A stretch of DNA of 50,558 nt from Methylibium sp031393925 (GCF_031393925.1 NZ_JANMWL010000043.1:1-50558); one strand, 5' to 3'. Shown: positions 34,260-44,246, counted from the first letter of the stretch. Numbers and translations are program-made. The notes: generated from the letters alone by a model not told the origin.

Positions 34260-34284
34260 CCTTGCGAAGGGTGCGACTCGCCCG

Positions 34285-34638
34285 TCAGGCGAGCTTTTCC
34301 TTGATACGCGCCGACTTGCCACTGCGCTGGCGCAGGTAATACAGCTTGGCGCGGCGCACGTCGCCACGGCGCTTGACTTCGATCGAAGCGATCAGCGGGC
34401 TGTAGAGCTGGAAGGTCCGCTCGACGCCTTCGCCGCTGGAGATCTTGCGCACGATGAAGGAGCTGTTGAGGCTCCGGTTGCGCTTGGCGATCACCACGCC
34501 CTCATAGGCCTGCAACCTCTTGCGCGTGCCTTCGACGACGTTCACGCTGACGATCACCGTGTCGCCGGGAGCAAACACAGGTATCTTTTTGTTCAGCCGA
34601 GCAATTTCTTCTTGCTCGAGGGTCTGGATCAGATCCAT
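34285..34638 (-). CDS. rplS: 50S ribosomal protein L19
   Basis: A 117-residue L19: MDLIQTLEQEEIARLNKKIP, then FAPGDTVIVSVNVVEGTRKR, ending SGKSARIKEKLA. It lies at the interface of the two ribosomal subunits. The ATG at 34638 has GGAG about ten bases upstream; a frame extension to 34689 is unsupported. It follows trmD by 87 bp and carries its own likely -10 box inside the trmD stop. Confidence 0.97.
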   Translation of the reverse strand: MDLIQTLEQEEIARLNKKIPVFAPGDTVIVSVNVVEGTRKRLQAYEGVVIAKRNRSLNSSFIVRKISSGEGVERTFQLYSPLIASIEVKRRGDVRRAKLYYLRQRSGKSARIKEKLA

Positions 34639-34724
34639 CGGGTTTCTCCAAATGATCTTGCCCGCGCTAGCGTCCTCGAAGAGGAGCATTGAAATGAGCC
34701 GGGTAGAGGATCGAAAAGCTCGCG

Positions 34725-34730
34725 ATTATA
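34725..34730 (-). promoter_or_regulatory. Putative internal -10 box driving rplS
   Basis: On the minus strand a perfect TATAAT overlaps the trmD stop codon (TAA at 34726-34728), 87 bp upstream of the rplS start. A clear -35 is not visible. If active it would uncouple L19 synthesis from the low-abundance RimM and TrmD encoded upstream. Confidence 0.45.
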
Positions 34731-35487
34731 AGTTAAGCGCCTGCAGGTAGCGTTCGTCCGCCGAGTCGAGTCGGCCGGTACGGCGGGCCACGGCGATGAG
34801 ATCGGGCCGGCGTTGCGCCGTCAGGGCAAGTTGCTGCTCGCGCCGCCACCGCGCGATGTCGGCGTGATGACCCGACAGCAACACCGCCGGCACCGCACTC
34901 GCCGCGTCGTCACCAGAACGCTCGGGCCGGCTGTAATGCGGGCAATCGAGCAAACCTTCGGAAAAGCTGTCTTGCTGGTGCGAGCCCGGGTCGTTGAGCA
35001 CGCCCGGCCTCAGCCGCGCCACCGCGTCGAGCAGCGCGAGCGCCGGCAACTCCCCGCCAGACAGCACGAAGTCGCCCAGGCTCAGTTCCTCGTCGACATG
35101 GCGGTCGATGAAACGCTGGTCAACGCCTTCGTAGCGGCCGCACACCAGCACCGCACCCGCGCTGGCGGCCAGACGCTCCACGCGCGCCTGGGTCAGCGAA
35201 GCGCCCGCCGGGCTGAACAGAAAAACCGGCGTGGGCGCGGCGCCCGCCGCAGCCTGCGCAGCGCGCACAGCAGCCAGCGCGCGCGCCAGGGGTTCGGCGA
35301 GCATCACCATGCCCGGGCCGCCGCCGTAAGGGCGGTCGTCCACCCGGCGATACGCGTCTTCAGCAAAGTCGCGCAGCGGCCATGTCCTGACCTCGACATC
35401 CCCGCTCTCGAAGGCGCGGCGCGTCACGCCGCTCGACTGGAACGGTGCGAACAATTCGGCAAACAGCGTGAGCACGTCGAAGCGCAT
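34726..35487 (-). CDS. trmD: tRNA (guanine-N1-)-methyltransferase
   Basis: TrmD makes m1G37 in tRNAs, which prevents +1 frameshifting. The 253-residue protein begins MRFDVLTLFAELFAPFQSSG. It has the trefoil-knot SAM-binding segments YGGGPGMVMLAEPL, VLVCGRYEGVDQRF and LGDFVLSGGELPALALLDAV, and the catalytic Asp/Arg region FSEGLLDCPHYSRPE. Full length. It lies between rimM (96 bp upstream, containing a repeat) and rplS. Confidence 0.97.
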   Translation of the reverse strand: MRFDVLTLFAELFAPFQSSGVTRRAFESGDVEVRTWPLRDFAEDAYRRVDDRPYGGGPGMVMLAEPLARALAAVRAAQAAAGAAPTPVFLFSPAGASLTQARVERLAASAGAVLVCGRYEGVDQRFIDRHVDEELSLGDFVLSGGELPALALLDAVARLRPGVLNDPGSHQQDSFSEGLLDCPHYSRPERSGDDAASAVPAVLLSGHHADIARWRREQQLALTAQRRPDLIAVARRTGRLDSADERYLQALNL

Positions 35488-35509
35488 GGGCGCAGAACCT
35501 CGAACCTCT

Positions 35510-35583
35510 CAAGGAAACGAAGCGCCGCCCCGAGTTCCTTGACCCCCTCGGGGGGCGGCCGCCAAGCGGCGGACTTGGGGCGC
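35510..35583. repeat. GC-rich multi-hairpin intergenic repeat between rimM and trmD
   Basis: The 96-bp rimM-trmD gap contains nested inverted repeats: GCGCCGCCCCGAG at the left against CTTGGGGCGC at the right, a central CCCCCTCGGGGGG, and CCGCCAAGCGG. The layout resembles the dispersed palindromic elements that I recall between genes in many Burkholderiales, but I cannot confirm other copies from this window. In the polycistronic RNA it would fold strongly and may lower or protect downstream expression. Confidence 0.55.
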
Positions 35584-36192
35584 TTAGTAGTCCAGACCCC
35601 AGTCGACGGCGATACGCCGGTCCTCCAGGCTGACTTCGTCGATGTAGGCGGCCACGAACGGGATCAGGCGTTCGCGCTCGATCGGCGCTCCGCCATTCTC
35701 GGCAACGGCAACCTGGGTGACGCGCAGCACGCTGTGCGCGCCGGTGTCGATCAAGTCTGCGACGAGCCCGAGCGCTTCGCCCTCGCGGTTGACCACCGCC
35801 AAGCCGATCAGGTCGACCCAGTAGTACTCGTCGGAGCCTGTCGTCGGAAAGCTAGAACGCGCCACGAACAGCCGGCAACCGCGCATCGCCTCGGCCGCAT
35901 TGCGGTCGGCGACTTCCTGCGCGGTCGCGACGATCGCGTCGCCCTGCTCACGCGCGCTGGTGATGCGCAGCACCGCCGGCGGCTTGGCAACGGTCCCCTT
36001 CACGCCGGGCTTGGCCTCGGGCGGCTGGACGAACCAGCGGCGCGATGAGAACAGCGCCTGCGGGTCGCCCGAAAACGGCAGTACCTTGAGGCCTCCCTTG
36101 ATGCCCCAGGCACCCGCGATGCGCCCGACCTCGACCGCGTCGCACGGCCAGGCGATGGCGTCGTCCTGCGCCGGGGCGACCACCGCGTTCAC
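35584..36192 (-). CDS. rimM: Ribosome maturation factor RimM
   Basis: A 202-residue 30S-assembly factor. The N-terminal domain contains VEVGRIAGAWGIKGGLKVLP (residues 21-40) and the C-terminal PRC-barrel domain contains DEYYWVDLIGLAVVNREG. It ends in DRRIAVDWGLDY, the typical RimM C-terminus. The start is a GTG at 36192 that overlaps the rpsP stop as GTGA, so it is translationally coupled. RimM binds S19 and helps mature the 30S head. Confidence 0.96.
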   Translation of the reverse strand: MNAVVAPAQDDAIAWPCDAVEVGRIAGAWGIKGGLKVLPFSGDPQALFSSRRWFVQPPEAKPGVKGTVAKPPAVLRITSAREQGDAIVATAQEVADRNAAEAMRGCRLFVARSSFPTTGSDEYYWVDLIGLAVVNREGEALGLVADLIDTGAHSVLRVTQVAVAENGGAPIERERLIPFVAAYIDEVSLEDRRIAVDWGLDY

Positions 36193-36452
36193 GCCGCGGC
36201 GGGCACGACCTTGGCCTTGGCGTCCTGCACCAGGCGGGCGACCGTTGGAGACATTCGCGCGCCGTGGCTGACCCAGTAATCGACGCGGTCGAACACCACG
36301 CGCAACGGCTCTTCGCCACCGGCGGCGACCGGGTTGTAGAAGCCCACGCGCTCAAGGAAACGCCCGTCACGGCGGTTGCGCGCCGGCGCGGCGACGATGT
36401 TGTAGAAGGGGCGCTTCTTGGAGCCGCCGCGTGCAAGTCGAATCACGACCAT
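36189..36452 (-). CDS. rpsP: 30S ribosomal protein S16
   Basis: An 87-residue S16: MVVIRLARGGSKKRPFYNIV, then RDGRFLERVGFYNPVA and WVSHGARMSPTVARLV. First gene of the rpsP-rimM-trmD-rplS operon. The ATG at 36452 has AGGAAAC just upstream. The promoter is probably the TATAAT 154 bp upstream, giving a leader of roughly 145 bases. Confidence 0.97.
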   Translation of the reverse strand: MVVIRLARGGSKKRPFYNIVAAPARNRRDGRFLERVGFYNPVAAGGEEPLRVVFDRVDYWVSHGARMSPTVARLVQDAKAKVVPAAA

Positions 36453-36605
36453 GATGTTTCCTCGTGTCTGGATCTAAAAATCCGCCGTGCCCGCGTCACG
36501 CACGGGCCTGCGAATCGACTGCAGCTCGCGCTGTCGTATCCGGTGCCTTGAGATCAGCTGCCGCTTCTGCGAAGACTGGCAAACGACCGTCACCGAAAAC
36601 CGAGC

Positions 36606-36611
36606 ATTATA
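36606..36611 (-). promoter_or_regulatory. Putative -10 box of the rpsP operon
   Basis: A perfect TATAAT on the minus strand lies 154 bp upstream of rpsP, in the 171-bp gap shared with the divergent acetyltransferase gene. The G-rich DNA about 17 bp upstream is a poor -35. The leader (36453-36600) is less GC-rich than the flanking genes and could carry ribosomal-protein feedback signals, but I see no definite structure. Confidence 0.5.
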
Positions 36612-36623
36612 AACTCGGTCGCG

Positions 36624-37196
36624 ATGACTCCCCCCCGCCCCCCCGCCGGCCTGCTGATCCGGCCCAGCACGGCCTCCGATGTGGGCGCGATCGCGGCCGT
36701 CTACGGATGGAACGCCGAACACGGCACCGGAACCTTCGAGCTCGAGGCGCCGAGCGTCGCCGAGATGGCACGCCGCCGAGACGACGTGCTCGGCAAGGGC
36801 CTTCCCTGGCTCGTAGCCGAGCAGCGCTCGGGTGTTGGTCGCGAGGTGATCGGCTTCGCCTATGCCAATCACTTCCGCCCTCGCGCGGCCTACCGCTTTG
36901 CGCTCGAAGACTCGGTCTACCTCGCACGATCCGCGCAAGCCCAGGGCATCGGCCGCCTGTTGCTGGCCGAGTTGCTGGCCCACTGCGAGGCGCTCGGCGC
37001 CCGGCAGATGTTTGCAGTGATCGGCGACAGCGAGAACACCGCCTCGATCGGCGTCCACCGCGCGCTCGGCTTCACCGAGGTTGGCGTCATGCGTTCGGCG
37101 GGCTGGAAGTTCGGTCGTTGGCTCGACGTCGCGATCCTGCAGCGCGCGCTCGGCCTGGGCGATACCGCCGAGCCGCGCGAGTGCCTTCCCGCGTGA
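36624..37196 (+). CDS. GNAT-family N-acetyltransferase (phosphinothricin-acetyltransferase-like)
   Basis: A 190-residue GNAT protein. LLIRPSTASDVGAIAAVYGW and HGTGTFELEAPSVAEM recall the phosphinothricin/methionine-sulfoximine acetyltransferase (Pat/MddA) group. The acetyl-CoA loop is AQAQGIGRLLLAELLAHCEA (residues 108-127), and FAVIGDSENTASIGVHRALG is the second conserved stretch. Such enzymes acetylate small amines such as methionine sulfoximine; the natural substrate is unproven. The ATG at 36624 lies 12 bp beyond the divergent rpsP -10 box, so the transcript leader must be short or start elsewhere. Confidence 0.88.
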   Translation: MTPPRPPAGLLIRPSTASDVGAIAAVYGWNAEHGTGTFELEAPSVAEMARRRDDVLGKGLPWLVAEQRSGVGREVIGFAYANHFRPRAAYRFALEDSVYLARSAQAQGIGRLLLAELLAHCEALGARQMFAVIGDSENTASIGVHRALGFTEVGVMRSAGWKFGRWLDVAILQRALGLGDTAEPRECLPA

Positions 37197-37633
37197 GCGC
37201 TTTCAAATCCAGGACGCTGGCGACCTGGCTGGCGTTCGTGGGCGGCAGTCTCGGCCTGCACCGCTTCTACCTGCACGGCCTGCGCGACGGCTGGGGCTGG
37301 CTGCACTGGCCACCGGCCGCTCTGGGCCTGTATGGGGTGCTGCGCATGCATGAGCTGGGCCAGGATGATCGGTGGGGCTCCCTGCTGGTTCCGTTGCTCG
37401 GGCTCGTGCTCGCGGCCAGCATGTTGGCCGCGGTGGTCTATGGCCTGACCTCGGACGAGCAGTGGAACGCGCGCTTCAACCCGCAAGGTCCGGCCTCACA
37501 CGGCGGCTGGCTCGTGATCTTCGGCGTCATCGGTGCGGTGATGGTGGGCGCGACGGTGCTGATCGCGACCATCGCTTTCAGCGGCCAGCGCTACTTCGAG
37601 GCGCAGGTACAGGCGAGCGAGCAGGCACGTTGA
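37193..37633 (+). CDS. TM2-domain-type membrane protein
   Basis: The GTG at 37193 overlaps the acetyltransferase stop as GTGA and opens a 146-residue protein. The first half is a TM2-like unit: LATWLAFVGGSLGLHRFYLH then GLRDGWGWLHW, two helices joined by the GxHRFYLG-like turn. Two further hydrophobic segments (SLLVPLLGLVLAASMLAAVV; WLVIFGVIGAVMVGATVLIA) follow. TM2 proteins are widespread and of unclear function. Translational coupling to the acetyltransferase suggests one transcript. Confidence 0.8.
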   Translation: MSAFKSRTLATWLAFVGGSLGLHRFYLHGLRDGWGWLHWPPAALGLYGVLRMHELGQDDRWGSLLVPLLGLVLAASMLAAVVYGLTSDEQWNARFNPQGPASHGGWLVIFGVIGAVMVGATVLIATIAFSGQRYFEAQVQASEQAR

Positions 37634-37748
37634 TGCCGTCCCGAAGCGCGGGCGCCCTGCGCCAGTGCGCGAACGCCACCCCTGCGCGCTTCGAATCGGC
37701 GCTGAAGCGACTCGCCAGCACGGTTCAGGAGGTGGCGGTCTACTGGCT

Positions 37749-37773
37749 GAACTCGCGAACTCGCGAACTCGCG
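37749..37773. repeat. Three tandem copies of the octamer GAACTCGC
   Basis: GAACTCGC is repeated three times without change (37749-37772) with one further G, just before the 3' end of the malonyl-CoA synthetase gene. A plus-strand frame that starts at 37633, overlapping the TM2 gene stop as TGATG, crosses it and would give 85 residues unlike any family I know. A unit of eight means a change in copy number would shift that frame. Confidence 0.6.
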
Positions 37774-37780
37774 TTGAATA

Positions 37781-39315
<1,535 letters not shown>

Positions 39316-39319
<4 letters not shown>

Positions 39320-40113
39320 GCGGCCTCGCCCTTGAATCTCGGCGCACGTTGCGCCAGGAAAGCCGCGACGCCTTCGCGGTGCGCGGCACTGTCCGCGTAG
39401 CTGAAATGCGCCACGCGCTCGGCTTCGTCGACGTGCCAATGCGCGCTGCGCCGCAACTGGCGCAAGCTGCGCTTGTTGGCGCGCGCCACCGAGATCGGCA
39501 AGTCGGCGATGCGCAGCGCGGTGGCGCGCGCCTCGGCATGCGCATCGTCCACCACGCGCTGCACCAGGCCGCGCTGCAGCGCGGTGGCGGCGTCGAGAAG
39601 GCGAGCTTCGAGCAGCATTTCGGCAACCGTATCGCGGCCCACCGCTGCCAGCACGATGGCCAGCTCGTCGGGCGCCATCGGGAACCCCAAGCGGGCCACC
39701 GGCACGCCAAAGCGCGCGCCGCGCTCGGCGATGCGCAGGTCGCAGCAGGCGGCAACCTCCAGCCCGCCACCGATGCAGGCGCCCTCGATCAGCGCCACCA
39801 GCGGCACGTCCGAGCCACGCAACGCAGTGAGCGCCGTCGCCACCATGCCTTCGTGATAGTCGCGCAGGGTCGCCGCATCGAAGCGGAACGCCGGGAACTC
39901 GGCGATGTCGGCGCCGGCCGCGAAGTCGCCGCCCTCGCCGCGCACGATCACCGCATGCAGCGCCGGCAGCAGCGCGTCGAGCCCGGCGGCCCGTTCGCCC
40001 AGCTCGCGCCACATCGCGCGACTGATGGCGTTGCGCTTGCCGCCACGGGCCAGCGTCAACCAGCCGATGCGCGTGTCCTGCGCGTCGCGCTCGAAGCGAA
40101 CCTCGCCCGTCAT
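39316..40113 (-). CDS. Crotonase-fold enzyme (enoyl-CoA hydratase/decarboxylase family)
   Basis: A 265-residue crotonase. The oxyanion-hole segments FAAGADI (64-70) and GACIGGGLEVAACCDL (111-126) are intact, and Glu119 sits where hydratases have their first catalytic Glu. The second catalytic Glu (FGQPE in hydratases) is Val139 (FGVPV). The following ARLGFPMAP resembles methylmalonyl-CoA decarboxylase YgfG (TPVNLGVP as I recall it). So plain hydratase activity is unlikely; decarboxylation of malonyl- or methylmalonyl-CoA made by MatB is a reasonable inference. It is coupled to matB by ATGA and follows the Bug gene by 13 bp. Confidence 0.82.
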
Positions 40114-40126
40114 GCTGGCCGCGTCA

Positions 40127-41110
40127 TCAGTCGAGTTTGGCGCCCGAGACCTTGACGACCTCGCTCCAGCGCTTGATCTCGGCGCCAACGAAGTCGCCGA
40201 AGGCGCTCCCGGTCAAGGTCGGTGTCTCGGATCCCAGATTCGTCCACTGCTCCTTCAATTCGGGCGAGTTCAGCGCCTTGGTGACCTCGGCCGTCATGCG
40301 ATCAACCAAGTCTTTGGGCGTGCCCTTGGGCGCCCAGAGGCCGTACCAGGTGGCGACCTGGTAGGTGGGCACGCCACCTTCGACGCTGGTGGGCACGTTG
40401 GGGAAGCCCGGCGCGGGCTTGTCGGCCGCGACCGCCAGCGCCTTGATGCGTCCGCCCTTGATGTGCGTGGCCGAGGAACCGAGGCCATCGAACATCACGT
40501 CGACCTGCCCGGCGATCAGGTCCTGCAGTGCGGGGCCCGCGCCACGGTAGGGAATGTGCGTGATGAAGGTCTTGGTCTGCAGCTTGAACAGCTCGCCGGC
40601 CAGGTGGTGCGAGGTGCCGTTGCCGGCCGAGCCGTAGTTCAGCTTACCGGGGTTGGCCTTCGCGTAGGCGACAAACTCCCTGAGGTTGGTCACCGGCACC
40701 TTGCCCGGGTTGATGACGATCACCTGCGGCACACGCGAAACGAGTGCCACCGGGATGAAGTCGGTCTGCAGGTTGTAGTCGAGCTTCGGATACACGGCCG
40801 GGGCGATCGCGTGATGCACCGCGCCCATGAAGAAGGTGTAGCCGTCCGGCGCCGCACGGGCCGCGAGGCCGGCGCCGAGCGTGCCACCCGCGCCGCCTTT
40901 GTTGTCGATGATGACCTGACGGCCGAGCTGCTTGGTGAGCATCGCCGACAGCGGCCGCGCGAAGGCGTCGGTGCCGCCACCGGCCGGGAACGGCACGATC
41001 ACCGTGACCGGCTTGCTGGGCCACGACTGCGCCGACGCCCACGGCGTGGCGCCCAGCGCCAGCAGTCCACACAGCAGCGCGCGGCGGCGCGAAGGGAAAC
41101 GAGAGTTCAT
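40127..41110 (-). CDS. Bug/TctC-family periplasmic solute-binding protein
   Basis: A 327-residue binding protein with a signal peptide (RRRALLCGLLALGATPWASA) and the Bug signatures WPSKPVTVIVPFPAGGGTDA and GGAGGTLGAGLAARAAPDGY, then NYGSAGNGTSHHLAGELFK. Bug proteins bind carboxylates and often lack their own TctAB permease, as here. With matB and the crotonase downstream, malonate or a related dicarboxylate is the likely ligand by inference. First gene of the three-gene operon. Confidence 0.92.
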   Translation of the reverse strand: MNSRFPSRRRALLCGLLALGATPWASAQSWPSKPVTVIVPFPAGGGTDAFARPLSAMLTKQLGRQVIIDNKGGAGGTLGAGLAARAAPDGYTFFMGAVHHAIAPAVYPKLDYNLQTDFIPVALVSRVPQVIVINPGKVPVTNLREFVAYAKANPGKLNYGSAGNGTSHHLAGELFKLQTKTFITHIPYRGAGPALQDLIAGQVDVMFDGLGSSATHIKGGRIKALAVAADKPAPGFPNVPTSVEGGVPTYQVATWYGLWAPKGTPKDLVDRMTAEVTKALNSPELKEQWTNLGSETPTLTGSAFGDFVGAEIKRWSEVVKVSGAKLD

Positions 41111-41233
41111 GCAGGGTCTCCAGGGGCTGGGTGCAGTGCCCGAGCGCGCCGATGCTAAGCCGCGGGCACGGTGAGCGTCACGCGGATTGCCCGCAGTGAC
41201 CAGCGCGCCGCACCGTCGCAGCTGCGACCGCTT

Positions 41234-42007
41234 TCACCCGCGAAAACCGTCCGACAGCAGCTTGACACCGGTCAGGAACATGCCGATCGACACCAGGCGA
41301 TAGAAGAGCGTCGGGCGCATGCGCCGCGCCAGCCGCAGACCCGCCCACACGCCGATCGGCGCCAGCGGCATGAGCGCGAGCGAGGTCGCGACATTGCGAA
41401 AATCGATCAAACCGAGCCAGGCGTAGGGCAGCCACTTCGACGCGTTCACCGCCGCGAAAAACACTGCCATCGTGGCCGTGAACACGATCGGCTGCAGCCG
41501 CAGCGGCAGCACGTAAGCCATCACCGGTGGGCCACCCGCGTGGGCGACGAAGCTGGTGTAGCCGGCGGCGATGCCCAGGCCGAACCCGAGCCAGCGCGGC
41601 GGCGCGGGCGCGTCGGGGCGCGGCGCGAAGAACAGGCGCTGCGCCAGAAAAACCAAGGTCAGCGCGCCAACGATGCCGGCCACGGTGGCGGTAGGCAGCA
41701 GGCCGAAACTCAGAGTGCCGAGCACGGTCCCCAGCAGGCCCGCCGGCAGCAGCAGCTTGAGCAAGCTGCGGTCGGCCTCGCGCCACAGCGCCGCCAGCCC
41801 GAAGGCGTCCATCACGGCCAGCAAGGGCAGCATGATGGCCGCCGCCTGCGGCACGGGGATGGCCAACGCCATCAGCGGCGTGGCCAGCGCGCCGAAGCCA
41901 GCACCGAAGCCACTCTTGGCCAAGCCCATCAGCAGCACGGCCGGCACGGCGAACGCATAGAACGACGGGTCGGTGATGAACGGCCAGTCGGCCAGGGGCG
42001 AAGCCAT
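41234..42007 (-). CDS. TSUP-family (TauE/SafE) permease
   Basis: A 257-residue protein with about eight hydrophobic helices in two repeats: LLMGLAKSGFGAGFGALATP in the first and the related AAGYTSFVAHAGGPPVMAYV in the second. This is the TauE/SafE pattern. Members export or import sulfite, sulfoacetate or other organic anions; the substrate here is unknown. The ATG at 42007 begins MASPLADWPFITDPSFYAF. It stands 123 bp upstream of the Bug gene on the same strand and divergent from the DUF1841 gene. Confidence 0.9.
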   Translation of the reverse strand: MASPLADWPFITDPSFYAFAVPAVLLMGLAKSGFGAGFGALATPLMALAIPVPQAAAIMLPLLAVMDAFGLAALWREADRSLLKLLLPAGLLGTVLGTLSFGLLPTATVAGIVGALTLVFLAQRLFFAPRPDAPAPPRWLGFGLGIAAGYTSFVAHAGGPPVMAYVLPLRLQPIVFTATMAVFFAAVNASKWLPYAWLGLIDFRNVATSLALMPLAPIGVWAGLRLARRMRPTLFYRLVSIGMFLTGVKLLSDGFRG

Positions 42008-42165
42008 CAGGCGAGGCGCCGGGCCAGCGCGAAGTCGGGGCGGGGCTCGGGAGTGATCTGCATGGCGGGGTCGTAAAGCAAGGTGGGCGACGAAGGGCCG
42101 GCGCGAGGCCGGCGAAAGGCCGCAAGGGCCGCAAGGGGCATGGGCGGCGACGCGACAATTGTCGA

Positions 42166-42600
42166 ATGTTCAGCCCCTCGCAAGACGACGTCCGGCGTTT
42201 CTTCTGCACCGCCTATCGCAAGCAGCGCGGCGGCGAGTTGCTGTCGCCGATGGAGGCGATCGCCGCCGACTGGATTGCCGAACACCCCGAGTACCACGCC
42301 GAACTCTCCGACGCTGACACCGCCCTGGCGGCGCACTACACCGTCGAGGAAGGACGTACCAACCCCTTCCTGCACTTGTCAATGCACCTGTCGATCGCCG
42401 AGCAGCTCAGCGTCGACCAACCGCGGGGCATCAAGCAGGCCTTCGAGCTGCTTGCGGCCCGGCATGGCTCGGCGCACGAGGCGCAGCATGCGTTGATGGA
42501 ATGCCTGGGCGGGATGCTCTGGGCCTCGCAGCGCAGCGGCTTGCCGCCCGATGGCGAGGCCTATATCGACTGCGTGCGTCGCCGGGCTACTTCACGCTGA
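42166..42600 (+). CDS. DUF1841 family protein
   Basis: A 144-residue cytoplasmic protein: MFSPSQDDVRRFFCTAYRKQ, then TVEEGRTNPFLHLSMHLSIA and MECLGGMLWASQRSGLPPDG, the conserved blocks of DUF1841, a family of unknown function in beta- and gammaproteobacteria. The His-rich HLSMHLSIAEQ segment could bind a metal, but that is a guess. The last 14 bases overlap the 3' end of the convergent solute-binding protein gene. Confidence 0.85.
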   Translation: MFSPSQDDVRRFFCTAYRKQRGGELLSPMEAIAADWIAEHPEYHAELSDADTALAAHYTVEEGRTNPFLHLSMHLSIAEQLSVDQPRGIKQAFELLAARHGSAHEAQHALMECLGGMLWASQRSGLPPDGEAYIDCVRRRATSR

Positions 42601-44173
42601 CCCACTGCCATTCGAGCCAGTTGTCGGCCCGATGCAGCACGCTCACGTTGGAGCGGGCGGCCCAGGGGATGACCTGGCGGTGCAGCGGAATGTTCAGCAC
42701 CAGCTCGTTGTGCCGGGCCAGCGCGGACTTGATGAGCGACTCGCGCTTCTTGGCATCGGGCTCGCGGCTCGACGCACCCGCAAGCTCGTCGAGCCGGGCG
42801 TCGCTCGCGCCGCCGAAGTTCCAGCTGCCCACGCCACTCGGGTCGCCCGGCACGCGGCTGCGCAGCACCGGCGTGAGCGTGGTCTCGGCGTCGGTGATCG
42901 AGCCGCCCCATCCGAGCAGGTACATCGAGGTGTCGTACTTCTGCAGCTTGGGGAAGTAGGTGCTGCGCGGCATGGCGTTGACCTTGAGCTTGACCCCGAG
43001 CTGTGCCCACATGGCCGCGAGCGCGAGGCAGATTTCCTCGTCGTTGATGTAGCGGTTGTTGGGGCAATCCATCGTCACCTCGAAACCGTCGGCGTAGCCG
43101 GCCTCGAGCATCAGTTTCCTGGCCGCGGCCAGGTCGTACGGCAGCCGCTTCTCGAGGGCGGCGTCGTTGAAGGCGCCCAGGGGCGACGGCGTAATGCCGC
43201 CGGTGGGCAGCGCCTGGCCGCGCATCAGTTTGGTCTTGAGGGTTTCGATGTCCACCGCCTGGTAGAGCGCCTTGCGCACGCGCAGGTCCTTGAACGGATT
43301 CTTGTCACCGGGCACGCGGGCGTAGAGCAGTTTGTCGCGCGCTTGGTCCATGCCGACGAAGAGCACCCGGTTCTCGGCGCCCTCGATCACCTTCACGCCG
43401 AGTGTGTTGCGCAGCCGCGGCAGATCTTGCGGCGCGGGGTCGAGCACGAAGTCGATCTCACCGGAGATCAGCGCCGCCGAGCGCGTGGCGTCGCTCTTGA
43501 TCGGCGTGTAGACGACCTGCTGCACATTGCCCTCGAACTTGCCCCACCAGGCGGGGTTGCGCTTGTAGACCGTCTTCACGTCGGGTTCGCGCGCAACGAG
43601 CATGAACGGCCCGGTGCCGTTCGCGTTGCGCGCGGCATGGCCCTCTTCCTTGTTCTTGAAGTCGAGTGCCTTGGTCGCGTTGTGCTTCTCGCTCCAGGCC
43701 CGGCTCATGATCTGCACCGTGGTCAAGTGCTGCAGAAACACCGGGTTGACCTGCGCCAGCCTGAACTCGACCGTCAGCACATCGACGGCCCGGGGCTCGC
43801 CCAGCGCCGTGGCGTACACGCGGATGTCGGAGCTGCCGGCGCGCGCACGCAGCACCGAGAACACCACGTCGTCGGCCGTGAAGACGCTGCCGTCGTGGAA
43901 CTTGACCGCGGGACGCAGCCTGAGCCGCCACAGGGTGGGTTCAATCTGCTGCCACTCGGTGGCCAGCACCGCAACGATTTCGAGCTGCTTGCCGCGGTTG
44001 ACCAGCGACTCATGGACTTGTCCGTTGATGGCGTTGGTGAGCGACTCGTTTTGCGAGTGCGGGTCCATGCTCTGCACGTCGCCCTGGCTGGCCCAGCGCA
44101 AGGTCTGGGCCGGGCTGGCCATGGCGGCAAGCGCGAGGACGAGCCCCGGCAGAAATCGACGCACGCAATGCAT
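42587..44173 (-). CDS. Family 5 (peptide/DppA-type) ABC transporter solute-binding protein
   Basis: A 528-residue exported protein. The signal peptide is MHCVRRFLPGLVLALAAMAS ending at PAQ. Family 5 motifs are SQGDVQSMDPHSQNESLTNA and VKFHDGSVFTADDVVFSVLR, then NGTGPFMLVAREP and FKDLRVRKALYQAVDIETL. These proteins bind oligopeptides, nickel or other ligands for ABC import. No permease or ATPase genes adjoin it, so it is an orphan receptor here. The ATG at 44173 begins the signal peptide; the frame extends 51 bases further without support. Confidence 0.92.
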   Translation of the reverse strand: MHCVRRFLPGLVLALAAMASPAQTLRWASQGDVQSMDPHSQNESLTNAINGQVHESLVNRGKQLEIVAVLATEWQQIEPTLWRLRLRPAVKFHDGSVFTADDVVFSVLRARAGSSDIRVYATALGEPRAVDVLTVEFRLAQVNPVFLQHLTTVQIMSRAWSEKHNATKALDFKNKEEGHAARNANGTGPFMLVAREPDVKTVYKRNPAWWGKFEGNVQQVVYTPIKSDATRSAALISGEIDFVLDPAPQDLPRLRNTLGVKVIEGAENRVLFVGMDQARDKLLYARVPGDKNPFKDLRVRKALYQAVDIETLKTKLMRGQALPTGGITPSPLGAFNDAALEKRLPYDLAAARKLMLEAGYADGFEVTMDCPNNRYINDEEICLALAAMWAQLGVKLKVNAMPRSTYFPKLQKYDTSMYLLGWGGSITDAETTLTPVLRSRVPGDPSGVGSWNFGGASDARLDELAGASSREPDAKKRESLIKSALARHNELVLNIPLHRQVIPWAARSNVSVLHRADNWLEWQWVSVK

Positions 44174-44246
44174 TGGAGGTCTTCGCTCGAGCGGTTGGAC
44201 GCGCAGTGTAGGCAGCGCACGCACATCCCTCGGGACGCAAAGGCAA

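Noticed and set aside
42110..42140. Doubled GGCCGCAAG before the DUF1841 gene
   Set aside because: Two nine-base copies only; common in GC-rich intergenic DNA.
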